DNA from: Methanoculleus marisnigri
Lineage (GTDB): Archaea; Halobacteriota; Methanomicrobia; Methanomicrobiales; Methanoculleaceae
Length of the DNA stretch: 20,859 nucleotides
Assembly (NCBI GenBank): GCA_002503885.1
Contig: DASQ01000046.1
Span: 1 to 20,859 of the forward strand
Direction: 5' to 3'
Notes under the pieces: model-generated
What the model was told of the DNA's origin: nothing
The model's input: the letters and a program-made list of their open reading frames with translations, nothing else
Databases searched by the model: none
Program-made: the position numbers and the translations under genes
Shown: piece after piece, positions 1 through 6,323 of the stretch
How the letters are laid out: each line of letters opens with the position of its first letter
Numbering within the stretch: position 1 is the first letter of the stretch

Positions 1-47
1 GCATCTGAAAACTCTCCTGCAGGTTCTCTCATTCAGGATAGGCGGTC

Positions 48-60
48 CTCTATCATAGAG
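48..60. repeat. 13-bp palindrome CTCTAT-C-ATAGAG
   Basis: Perfect 6-bp inverted repeat around one central base, in the non-coding stretch about 150 bases before the first gene. It has the size of a small operator, but no partner site or regulator is visible, so function is unknown. Nothing else in bases 1-210 is recognisable as a gene. Confidence 0.35.
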
Positions 61-162
61 ATATGGAATGTGGGGGCATGGGGATCGCCGGACGAAGGGG
101 TTCCGCTCCCATCCCCCAGCTTGCGCAGGGGGTCTTCCCGCTCTGCCCCGCGAGCCCCGCGG

Positions 163-173
163 AGATAAATACC
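163..173 (+). promoter_or_regulatory. Putative TATA box for the DUF2284 gene
   Basis: The AT-rich block GATAAATAC stands out in GC-rich sequence about 40 bases before the GTG start at 211. That would place the transcript start near 195, leaving a short leader that contains a TGAGG ribosome site (197-201). The match to the archaeal TATA consensus is only partial. Confidence 0.35.
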
Positions 174-210
174 CGAATACGGCAGATATCCCTCACTGAG
201 GCGAAGCGCA

Positions 211-858
211 GTGAGAAACGAACTTGAGAGCGAGATCGCGAGACTCTCCTCCCTCGCCCGGGAGCGCGGCGCGGAAGCGCGGCGGATAGCGGCCCACGAC
301 GTCGTCGTCGCGGAGTGGGTGCGGTTCAAGTGCCGGTTCGGGTGCAAGGGCTACGGGAAACACATGTCCTGCCCGCCGTATGCCCCCGCTCCTGCCGATA
401 CCCGGCGGCTCCTCGCCGAGTACAGCACCGCCCTCCTCCTCCGGTTCGAGGGCGTGCCGGGGCACCCCGACCTGAAACCCGAAGAGATACCGCTCGACTT
501 CCACCCGTTCTTCCGCGACCTCGTCCTCTGGGTGAACTCGACGGTCCACCTCCTCGAAAAGACCGCCTTCTACGACGATTACCCAAAAGCGTTCGGGTTC
601 GGCGGATATCCCTGCATATACTGCGAGCACCGGCACTGCGTCGCCGAAGAGCACGAAGGGGTTGTCGACGAGAGCATCCGCAGGCTGTGTCGGCACATGG
701 ACCTCGTCCGCCCGACGATGGAGGGTGCCGGGATCGACGTCTTTTCCACCGCCCGGAAGGTCGGGTGGGACCTGCACGTCGTCCCCTCCAGGGACCTCGA
801 GTATGGAAAAATCGAGCACGGCAACATCACCTCGATAGGGCTCGTTCTCATCGAGTGA
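211..858 (+). CDS. DUF2284 family predicted metal-binding protein
   Basis: The 215-aa protein belongs to the cysteine-rich DUF2284 family, which is common in methanogens and anaerobes and has no established reaction. Two cysteine clusters are visible: C41-x3-C45-x8-C54 followed by PPYAP near the N terminus, and C135-x2-C138-x4-C143 in a GYPCIYCEHRHC stretch. These are likely metal or Fe-S ligands. No signal peptide or membrane segment is seen, so it is probably cytoplasmic. The GTG start at 211 is chosen because TGAGG lies nine bases upstream and the family's N-terminal helix begins there. It ends 11 bases from the convergent inositol-phosphate synthase, so the two are separate transcripts. 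Family assignment is firm; function is not known. Confidence 0.85.
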   Translation: MRNELESEIARLSSLARERGAEARRIAAHDVVVAEWVRFKCRFGCKGYGKHMSCPPYAPAPADTRRLLAEYSTALLLRFEGVPGHPDLKPEEIPLDFHPFFRDLVLWVNSTVHLLEKTAFYDDYPKAFGFGGYPCIYCEHRHCVAEEHEGVVDESIRRLCRHMDLVRPTMEGAGIDVFSTARKVGWDLHVVPSRDLEYGKIEHGNITSIGLVLIE

Positions 859-869
859 CCCGCCGGCCC

Positions 870-1973
870 TCAGTCGTCGCGCAGGCCCCGGATGAACTCA
901 TCGGTCATGCGGGCGGCGTCGTCGTCCCTGACCTGCACCGGCGGGTGCTTCATGAAGTAAGCGGATGGGGATACGAGCGCACCGCCGATGCCCCGGTCGA
1001 GGGCTACCCTGCAGCACCGGATGGCGTCGATGACGATCCCTGCGGAGTTGGGCGAGTCCTCGACGGAGAGGCGGAGGTCGATCTGCATGGGGACGTCCCC
1101 AAAGAGCCTCCCCTCCATCCTGAGGAAGCAGACCTTGTTGTCCTTCTGCCAGCGGACGTAGTCGCTCGGGCCGATGTGGATATCGTCGTCATCGAGAGGT
1201 TCTTTGAGGACAGACTGCACCGCTTCGGTCTTCGATACCCTCTTCGAGGCGAGGCGGTCACGGTTGAGCATATTCAAAAAGTCCGTGTTGCCGCCGGTGT
1301 TCAACTGGTAGGTCCGGTCCAGTTTTACTCCCCGTTGCTGGAAGAGGTTGGCGAGGACCCGGTGGGTGATCGTTGCGCCGAGCTGGGCCTTGACGTCGTC
1401 GCCGATGATCGGAAGGCCACGTTCGCGAAACTTCGCTGCCCATGCCGGGTCGCTCGCGATGAAGACGGGCATATTGTTGACGAGGCCGATGCCCGCCTCC
1501 AGCGCACACCCGGCATAGAACCGTGCGGCCTCTTCGGACCCTACGGGGAGGTAGTTGAGGAGCATCTCGGCACCCGACTCCTCGAGCGCCAGGACGATCT
1601 CCTCGCGTGACGCCTCCTTCTCGTCGGCGAGGACGAATCTGTACTTTTCTTTATGGGCCTGCATGTGCTCGGGAAAGCCGTCCAGCACCCGCCCCATCCG
1701 GACGGCCACGCCGGTCCTTGGCATATCGGGGCAGAAGGCCGTGGTGCAGTTCGGGGGGGCAAAAATGGCTTCCGAGACGTCCTTTCCTACCTTCCTCGCA
1801 TCGATATCGAACGCTGCGACCACTTCGATGTCGGATGGCCGGTAGCCGCAGAGGTCCCAGTGCATCAGCCCGGTTGCGTCCTCCTCGCTCTTCCCCCGGT
1901 AGTATTCGATCCCCTGAAGCAGCGAACTGGCACAGTTTCCGACACCCACGATTGCAATTCTGATCGAGTCCAC
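870..1973 (-). CDS. ino1: Inositol-3-phosphate synthase, actinobacterial-type Ino1
   Basis: It converts glucose 6-phosphate to 1L-myo-inositol 1-phosphate with NAD+, the first step to inositol lipids and inositol-derived solutes. The protein is 367 aa. A Rossmann NAD-binding motif IAIVGVGNCASSL lies at residues 6-18. Further conserved blocks are LPVGSEEA, GDDVKAQLGATITHRVL, TGGNTDFLNML and the SPNSAG stretch, all in the order seen in mycobacterial Ino1, to which it looks closer than to the Archaeoglobus-type enzyme. The GTG start at 1973 follows GGGAGG (1979-1984) by five bases. An in-frame ATG at 2015 would add 14 residues but has a poorly spaced ribosome site. Its leader is about 100 bases and contains a hairpin (2055-2072). 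The tRNA-Gly upstream has its own terminator, so the gene is probably monocistronic. Confidence 0.93.
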   Translation of the reverse strand: MDSIRIAIVGVGNCASSLLQGIEYYRGKSEEDATGLMHWDLCGYRPSDIEVVAAFDIDARKVGKDVSEAIFAPPNCTTAFCPDMPRTGVAVRMGRVLDGFPEHMQAHKEKYRFVLADEKEASREEIVLALEESGAEMLLNYLPVGSEEAARFYAGCALEAGIGLVNNMPVFIASDPAWAAKFRERGLPIIGDDVKAQLGATITHRVLANLFQQRGVKLDRTYQLNTGGNTDFLNMLNRDRLASKRVSKTEAVQSVLKEPLDDDDIHIGPSDYVRWQKDNKVCFLRMEGRLFGDVPMQIDLRLSVEDSPNSAGIVIDAIRCCRVALDRGIGGALVSPSAYFMKHPPVQVRDDDAARMTDEFIRGLRDD

Positions 1974-2054
1974 GACAGCCTCCCAAATGTCTGGTATGCT
2001 GCTTAACGCGCCCATCTCTCCGGGCGGATGCGGTAAGCATGGGTTGAGAAGACA

Positions 2055-2072
2055 CAACTGTGGAGACAGTTG
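2055..2072 (-). promoter_or_regulatory. Hairpin at the 5' end of the ino1 leader
   Basis: CAACTGT-GGAG-ACAGTTG is a perfect 7-bp inverted repeat with a 4-base centre. If transcription starts about 25 bases after the TATA-like block at 2096-2107, this hairpin forms the very 5' end of the ino1 mRNA, or is an operator at the start site. Its role is inferred only. Confidence 0.45.
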
Positions 2073-2095
2073 CATTTTGACTATAATACGGAGCG

Positions 2096-2107
2096 GGAAA
2101 TATAAGG
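2096..2107 (-). promoter_or_regulatory. TATA box of ino1
   Basis: Read leftward the sequence is CCTTATATTTCC, a good archaeal TATA-like element and the only one between the tRNA-Gly and the ino1 start. It predicts a start near 2073 and a leader of about 100 bases. Confidence 0.5.
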
Positions 2108-2143
2108 GTATGGTTTGGGAAGCGTCGGAGGTTCCATGCCGCA

Positions 2144-2173
2144 GCAGAGGGTGGAGTGCCGGGCACCCTCTGC
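2144..2173. repeat. 10-bp perfect inverted repeat upstream of the ino1 promoter
   Basis: GCAGAGGGTG (2144-2153) and CACCCTCTGC (2164-2173) are perfect complements around ten bases. The centre can also pair as GTGCC-G-GGCAC (2156-2166). No T run follows on either strand, so a terminator is unlikely. It lies about 40 bases upstream of the ino1 TATA box, so an operator or a small structured RNA are both possible. Confidence 0.45.
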
Positions 2174-2271
2174 AGGTTAGAAGGGCTGCAGGGGCGCCTG
2201 ACCGTAAGCGCATCCCGGGGGTGAACACGCCCTCATCCGCGAGAGAGTCGTCACTGTGCGAGAAATCCTGG

Positions 2272-2295
2272 AAAAAGAACGCACCAGACCTGGTG
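2272..2295 (-). terminator. Terminator of tRNA-Gly
   Basis: Just past the tRNA 3' end the leftward strand reads CACCAG-GT-CTGGTG (2295-2282), a perfect 6-bp dyad, then GCGTTC and five T (2276-2272). This separates the tRNA from ino1. Confidence 0.6.
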
Positions 2296-2301
2296 GACAG
2301 A

Positions 2302-2373
2302 TGCGCCGACCGGGACTCGAACCCGGGTTTAGGCGTTGGCAACGCCTAGTGATAACCACTACACTATCGGCGC
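2302..2373 (-). tRNA. tRNA-Gly (anticodon GCC)
   Basis: A complete 72-base cloverleaf reads on the minus strand. The acceptor stem GCGCCGA (2373-2367) pairs with TCGGCGC (2309-2303), and the discriminator A is at 2302. The D arm is GTG...CAC. The anticodon arm is AGGCG-TTGCCAA-CGCCT, giving anticodon GCC, which reads GGC and GGU glycine codons. The T arm is CCGGG-TTCGAAT-CCCGG. The 3' CCA is not encoded and must be added after transcription. No intron is present. It is transcribed alone, with a promoter near 2430 and a terminator at 2272-2295. Confidence 0.97.
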
Positions 2374-2422
2374 ACGCTTGTGTTCTCACACCTGTGTGCC
2401 TTACAATGTGGCACTTGCTGGC

Positions 2423-2438
2423 TAATAAGCCTTTCGAA
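2423..2438 (-). promoter_or_regulatory. Putative BRE/TATA of tRNA-Gly
   Basis: Leftward the sequence reads CGAAAGGCTTATTAGC: a purine-rich BRE-like part, then CTTATTA, in otherwise GC-rich DNA. It would start transcription near 2400, giving a leader of about 25 bases before the mature tRNA at 2373. Nothing else is recognised in 2374-2516. Confidence 0.45.
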
Positions 2439-2516
2439 TCACGGTCCTGACCCTGTGGTGCCGTCCCCGCAGGTTCGACGGATCCGGTCGGAGTCTTTGA
2501 GGTAGGAGCGTCTTCG

Positions 2517-2536
2517 AAACGGCGATGCGATCGCCG
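2517..2536 (-). terminator. Hairpin terminator after the PrsW-type gene
   Basis: CGGCGAT-CGC-ATCGCCG (2536-2520) is a perfect 7-bp stem with a 3-base loop, nine bases past the stop codon on the leftward strand, followed by only three T. It is a plausible but weak intrinsic terminator. Confidence 0.45.
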
Positions 2537-2544
2537 CCGCGCAC

Positions 2545-3237
2545 CTACCGGCGTCCGTGGTCGAGCGCACTCCGGATATTCCGGTTCGCAAGTATCCAGA
2601 GCCCCGGCGTCAGGACCAGGATGAAGATGGCCATGGCGTAGGCAACGATCTCAGCGGAGAAGAGCAGGAAGTTGAAGATGCCGTGCAGCACCATGGCGAG
2701 AGCGAGACCCCGGAAGATGATCCCCGCCCGCCGCTCGGGGGCCGCGAACTTGGCCCGGCCGAGGGCATAGCCCCATACGCTGGAGAAGAGCGCGTGCCCG
2801 GGGACGGAGAAGATCGCCCGGACGACGATCGTGCCGAGGGCAAGCGACGGCGACGTCACGTATGCCGTAAAGACATAGAGGACGTTTTCGAGCGATGCAA
2901 GCCCGAGGGCGGCGGCAGCGGCGTAGACGATGCCGTCCATCGGTTCGTCGAACTCGGCGTTCCGGTAGGCGAACCGGCGCACGACCGCGAACTTGCCGTA
3001 CTCCTCGACGATCGGCGCGACAACAGCGCCCATGATCAGCGGTGATAAGACAAAGAGGCCGAAGAATCCCTCGACGAAGGCCACGGGAAACGTGACGAGG
3101 ACGCCGAGGAGGAAGAGTTTCACAATCAGGGCCGCCGGCTCGGGGTCGAATTTATCCCTGCGGTAGAAATACCACGCCCAGAATATCCCCGGTGCCAGCG
3201 CCAGGGCAAGGATCACCAGCGGCTCACCGTCAACCAT
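2545..3237 (-). CDS. PrsW family glutamic-type intramembrane protease
   Basis: The 230-aa protein is hydrophobic throughout, with about seven to eight predicted membrane segments. It carries the PrsW family landmarks in order: E78-E79-Y-G-K, the FDEPMDGIVYAAAAALG block (96-112), LENVLY with E117-N118, H148 in PGHALFSS, and HGIFN at 185-189. Family members cleave membrane-anchored substrates within the bilayer; Bacillus PrsW cuts an anti-sigma factor, but a substrate here is unknown. The ATG at 3237 is chosen because it begins the first membrane segment; no good ribosome site precedes it. The start codon lies inside a perfect 8-bp inverted repeat (3231-3258). A 117-base gap separates it from the polytopic membrane protein upstream on the same strand, so co-transcription is possible. 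Confidence 0.88.
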   Translation of the reverse strand: MVDGEPLVILALALAPGIFWAWYFYRRDKFDPEPAALIVKLFLLGVLVTFPVAFVEGFFGLFVLSPLIMGAVVAPIVEEYGKFAVVRRFAYRNAEFDEPMDGIVYAAAAALGLASLENVLYVFTAYVTSPSLALGTIVVRAIFSVPGHALFSSVWGYALGRAKFAAPERRAGIIFRGLALAMVLHGIFNFLLFSAEIVAYAMAIFILVLTPGLWILANRNIRSALDHGRR

Positions 3238-3258
3238 GTTGATCGTGATTCATGGTTG
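3231..3258 (-). promoter_or_regulatory. Inverted repeat over the PrsW-type start codon
   Basis: CAACCATG (3231-3238) and CATGGTTG (3251-3258) are perfect 8-bp complements with a 12-base centre; the ATG start (3237-3235) is inside the left arm. It could be a protein operator overlapping the start, or an mRNA hairpin hiding the start codon. A second small dyad, GAAGAG-5-CTCTTC (3266-3282), lies just upstream in the same leader. Confidence 0.55.
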
Positions 3259-3354
3259 CATACCGGAAGAGCCTTTCTCTTCAACAGGCTGCCTCGCAAG
3301 GTAGCCCCTAGCAGGATCGCAAACGCTGTTTCCCGGTCAAGGACCAGAAAGGGG

Positions 3355-4279
3355 TTACTCGGGGAGGAGGCGGTACTCCGGGGCGAGCCCCTCGAGCACC
3401 AGCAGCCCGTAGTACCGGAAGAACGTGACGAACGGCACCGCAATCAGGAGCGCGACCGGGATGGCGATGAGGAGGACCAGGAGCAGCACGTAGTTCGCCT
3501 GGACTGCGGCGAGGAGGACGATCCCGATGAGGATGAACGGTATCGCTATCACCACCAGCGCAAGGATGACCAGGATCGCCTGCACGATCGCGGCAATGAG
3601 GCCCAGCACGAGCCCGGCGAGGACGTAGACGACGGTCTGCCAGAACCCGGCCGATATTGCCCCGATAAGCCTCCGCCAGCCCTCGATGACGCCGCAGTCC
3701 TCATGGATCATGATGGGGACGACGAAGTCGGTGGTCAGGAGGAAGACGACTCCAAAGAGCAGGGCCATGACCAGGATGACCGGGATGAGCGCGAGGAGCA
3801 GGAGCGGCGCGGCAACGCCGACACCCGCCCCCGAAAGGCCAAAGAGCATGAAGGCGAGCGCAGCAACGCCGAGGACCAGGATCAGCGTGAGGGCGACCTG
3901 GAAGAGGAAGAGGCGCACTCCTTTTCCAAACCGCTCACCGAGGAAGCGTCTGATATGGATATCTCCGGTCCGGAGCATATCGACGAAGACGAACTGCATC
4001 GCCGCGCCGACGAGCATCCAGAGGAGGGCGACCGCCAGCACGACGACGATGAACGCCACGATCAGCGGCGCGATCTCGGGGAGGGACTCCGCAGCGCCGG
4101 GCGGGAGGTCGCCCCCCGTAGTCGTATTGGAAGACATTCGGGAAGCTTGCGCCCCCTCCCACAAAGAGCGCGATCACGGCCAGGCGGAGCCAGATGCCCC
4201 ACTGAGGTGGCCAGAGCAGGCTTTTCGTGCGCTGGAAGGCGCCTTCCAGCCTGCTGAACGCATACATCTCTTCAGCCAT
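3355..4279 (-). CDS. Polytopic membrane protein, frame broken by one base (DUF7544-like)
   Basis: Two leftward reading frames together make one membrane protein. The first runs from the ATG at 4279 (about 54 residues, including a WLRLAVIALFVGGGASFP segment). The second runs to the stop at 3355 and holds about six or seven further hydrophobic segments with FRYYGLLVLEGLAPEY at the end. The span is 925 bases, one more than a multiple of three. The frames meet at a run of six G (minus strand, 4117-4112); with five G the protein would read through as 307 aa. The N-terminal part resembles archaeal membrane proteins that begin with an amphipathic helix and a WLRLA-type motif, so both halves belong together. 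It may be a sequencing error, a real pseudogene or a slippage site. A gene caller may report only the downstream part, starting at the ATG at 4137. Function is unknown. Confidence 0.7.
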
Positions 4280-4307
4280 ATCAGTCACGGAGAAAAGGGC
4301 GTTTCTG

Positions 4308-4318
4308 CCATTAAAACC
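4308..4318 (-). promoter_or_regulatory. Putative TATA box of the frameshifted membrane protein
   Basis: Leftward the sequence reads GGTTTTAATGG about 33 bases before the ATG at 4279, which has GTGA six bases upstream as a possible ribosome site. It is divergent from the hem operon promoter, with 153 bases between the two starts. Confidence 0.35.
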
Positions 4319-4397
4319 TTCTTTGGACGAACCGGTTCCAGTATCCCGGCTTCCGGGCATATGCCCGCGGGTTTTCGGGGAATCAGGTTTTTCAACA

Positions 4398-4408
4398 CCT
4401 TAATGTAG
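4398..4408 (+). promoter_or_regulatory. TATA box of the tetrapyrrole operon
   Basis: CCTTAATGTAG lies about 30 bases before the first ATG (4433) and no ribosome site precedes that ATG. The spacing predicts a transcript that starts at or within a few bases of the start codon, that is a leaderless or nearly leaderless mRNA. Confidence 0.5.
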
Positions 4409-4432
4409 TCCGTTCACCACACTATAGAACGA

Positions 4433-5059
4433 ATGATCCCTCTCATGCTTGACCTGACGGGCAGGAGGGTGCTCATCTTCGGCGGAGGCGATGTCGGTGC
4501 CCGGAAGGCTGCGTACTTTGTGCATGAGGCGGAGGTGACGGTGATCAGCCGTTCTTTCTCGCCGGACCTTGAGGGCCTCGCGATTCACCGGCAGGAAGCC
4601 GACCTCTCGGCCCTCCCGGACGAGGCGCTCCGGGACCTCCTCGAGGGTGCGTTCCTCGCGGTAGCCGCGACACCGGACCCGGAACTCAACGACCGTATCG
4701 GGAGAGTATGCGCCGGAACCGGCGTCCTCTTCAACAACGCCGCAGGCGTTCCCGGGGATGTCATCGTCCCTTCGGTCGTCCGGGGCAGCCGCTACCTGGT
4801 CGCGATCAGCACCCGCGGGAAGAGCCCCGCCGTGTCAAGGTACCTCCGCATGAGGCTGGAGGCGGATTACGCGGACCTCGACAGGATGATCGACCTGCAG
4901 GAGGAGATGCGCTCGATGCTCCAGGAGACCGAGCCGGCGCAGGCAGAGCGGTCCCGGATCCTCTGGAGCATCCTTGCGGACGAAGAGATCCGGGCGGCGC
5001 TTGCCTCCGACTACGACCGGGCACGCGGACTGGCGATCGAGAGGTACCTGCATGCCTGA
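4433..5059 (+). CDS. Precorrin-2 dehydrogenase / sirohydrochlorin chelatase-like (Met8/CysG-N domain)
   Basis: It oxidises precorrin-2 to sirohydrochlorin with NAD+, and family members may also insert iron to give siroheme. The 208-aa protein has the Rossmann motif LIFGGGDVGARKA at residues 14-26, the conserved ISTRGKSPAVSRYLR stretch near residue 125, and a helical C-terminal domain. It is a stand-alone domain like yeast Met8, without the methyltransferase half found in CysG; that activity is encoded by cobA at the operon's end. The ATG at 4433 follows a TATA box by about 30 bases with no ribosome site; the in-frame ATG at 4445 is an alternative. It overlaps hemA by eight bases and opens the operon, so its position in the pathway is last while its gene is first. 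Confidence 0.9.
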   Translation: MIPLMLDLTGRRVLIFGGGDVGARKAAYFVHEAEVTVISRSFSPDLEGLAIHRQEADLSALPDEALRDLLEGAFLAVAATPDPELNDRIGRVCAGTGVLFNNAAGVPGDVIVPSVVRGSRYLVAISTRGKSPAVSRYLRMRLEADYADLDRMIDLQEEMRSMLQETEPAQAERSRILWSILADEEIRAALASDYDRARGLAIERYLHA

Positions 5060-6323
5060 GTTGGTCACGACACCGCTCGCGCTCGCGGGCATGAACCACC
5101 ACACCGCGGACATCGCCACGCTCGAGGCGTTCCGGTTCCCTGACGAGGCGGCGTTCCTCTGCGAGGCACGGGAGCGGTTCAGGGGCGTCCTCCTGCTGCA
5201 GACCTGCAACCGCGTCGAGGTCCTGGTGCAGGGCGACGCACGGAGCCTGGAAGCGTTCCTGCAGGAGCAGGGCAGACACGACTTCATGGTCATCGAAGGC
5301 GAGGCCGTGCCCCGCCACCTCCTGGAACTGGCCGCAGGCATCGACTCCCTGGTCGTCGGCGAGGACCAGATCCTCGGGCAACTCAAACGAGCGCTCGCGA
5401 CCGCGGAGGAGGCGGGGACCGCGAACAGCGTCATCGGGCTCTGCATCAACAAGGCGGTGCACGTGGGGGTCAGGATCCGGCGCCAGACGCAGATCAACCG
5501 GGGGGCGGTCTCCGTCGGTTCTGCGGCCGTGACGCTTGCAGAAAAACTCCTCGGCACCCTGCGCGACCGGCACATCCTGGTCGTCGGGAGCGGGGAGATG
5601 GGCGTTCTGGTGGCGCAGGCGCTCGCCGCCAGGGGTCTCACGGCCATCTACGTCGCCAACAGGACCTACGAGCGCGCGGTGATGCTTGCGGATAAGATCG
5701 GGGGACGCGCGGTCAATTTCAAGGACCTCTACCGCTACATCGCGCTCTCCGACGTCGTCATCTCCTGCACCGCCGCGCCGCACCCGGTCATCCGGACCGG
5801 GGATATCCGGGAGGTGATGGAGGAGCGCCTCTGGCCGCTCGACCGGCACCCCCGCCACCTGGTCCTCATCGACATCGCCCAGCCCCGCGACGTCGAGGAG
5901 GGGGTGCGGTCGATCGAAGGCGTGCACCTCTTCACCATCGACGACCTCAGAATCGTCAACGACGCTGCTATGGACTCCCGGAGGAGCGAGGTGGATCGGG
6001 CACGGGGGATCATCGACGAGGAACTCGACCACTTCATCCGGCTCCTCCGGCGGACGGCGGCCGACGAGACGCTCGCCCTCCTCTATACCTGGGCGGAGTC
6101 GATCCGGGCGCGTGAACGCGACCGGGCACTCGCCCGCCTGGGTGGGGGGGACGGCCGCACGGCAGAGGTCGTCGACGACCTGACGCGGGCGCTCACCAAA
6201 AAGCTCCTCTCCGACGCGACGACAGCCATACGCGCGAGCGCGGAGTGCGGCGATATAGCGAAAGCAGAGGCCCTGATGAGGGCGATTACCCGGGGAGAAC
6301 AATGTTTCCAGAACGACGAATGA
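5052..6323 (+). CDS. hemA: Glutamyl-tRNA reductase
   Basis: It reduces the glutamate on glutamyl-tRNA(Glu) to glutamate-1-semialdehyde with NADPH, the committed step of the C5 route to 5-aminolevulinate. The 423-aa protein has GMNHHTADI at residues 13-21, the catalytic C52 in QTCNRVE (50-56), the SLVVGEDQILGQ block near residue 100, an NADPH-binding HILVVGSGEMG motif near residue 176, and a C-terminal helical dimerisation domain. Length fits the family. The ATG at 5052 is chosen because GAGGT (5041-5045) precedes it and the upstream extension of the frame has no family resemblance. It overlaps the preceding gene by eight bases and hemB by 22, which suggests translational coupling. Confidence 0.97.
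   Translation: MPELVTTPLALAGMNHHTADIATLEAFRFPDEAAFLCEARERFRGVLLLQTCNRVEVLVQGDARSLEAFLQEQGRHDFMVIEGEAVPRHLLELAAGIDSLVVGEDQILGQLKRALATAEEAGTANSVIGLCINKAVHVGVRIRRQTQINRGAVSVGSAAVTLAEKLLGTLRDRHILVVGSGEMGVLVAQALAARGLTAIYVANRTYERAVMLADKIGGRAVNFKDLYRYIALSDVVISCTAAPHPVIRTGDIREVMEERLWPLDRHPRHLVLIDIAQPRDVEEGVRSIEGVHLFTIDDLRIVNDAAMDSRRSEVDRARGIIDEELDHFIRLLRRTAADETLALLYTWAESIRARERDRALARLGGGDGRTAEVVDDLTRALTKKLLSDATTAIRASAECGDIAKAEALMRAITRGEQCFQNDE

Noticed and set aside
61..140. Possible fourth copy of the 105-bp repeat in the first 140 bases
   Set aside because: It has GTGGGGGCAT, GGGATCGCC and a CCCCC/GGGGG pair (113-132), but lacks TGGACCGTGG, GCTGACGGGG and the GTCTC block in order, so resemblance is probably GC richness.
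315..1610. Rightward open frame of 431 codons across the DUF2284/ino1 junction
   Set aside because: It runs out of frame through DUF2284 and antisense through ino1, both of which have clear family motifs.
3256..4257. Rightward open frame of 333 codons, very rich in Asp, Glu and Arg
   Set aside because: It is the complement of the hydrophobic membrane-protein gene. Charged low-complexity sequence is the expected antisense of Val/Leu/Ile-rich codons.
4806..6302. Leftward open frame of 498 codons antisense to hemA
   Set aside because: Same compositional effect; low-complexity product with no family resemblance, lying opposite a certain gene.
6320..6323. ATGA overlap as the hemB start
   Set aside because: The ATG at 6302 has a GGGGAG ribosome site and retains the conserved MFPERRMRR opening; starting at 6320 would remove it.
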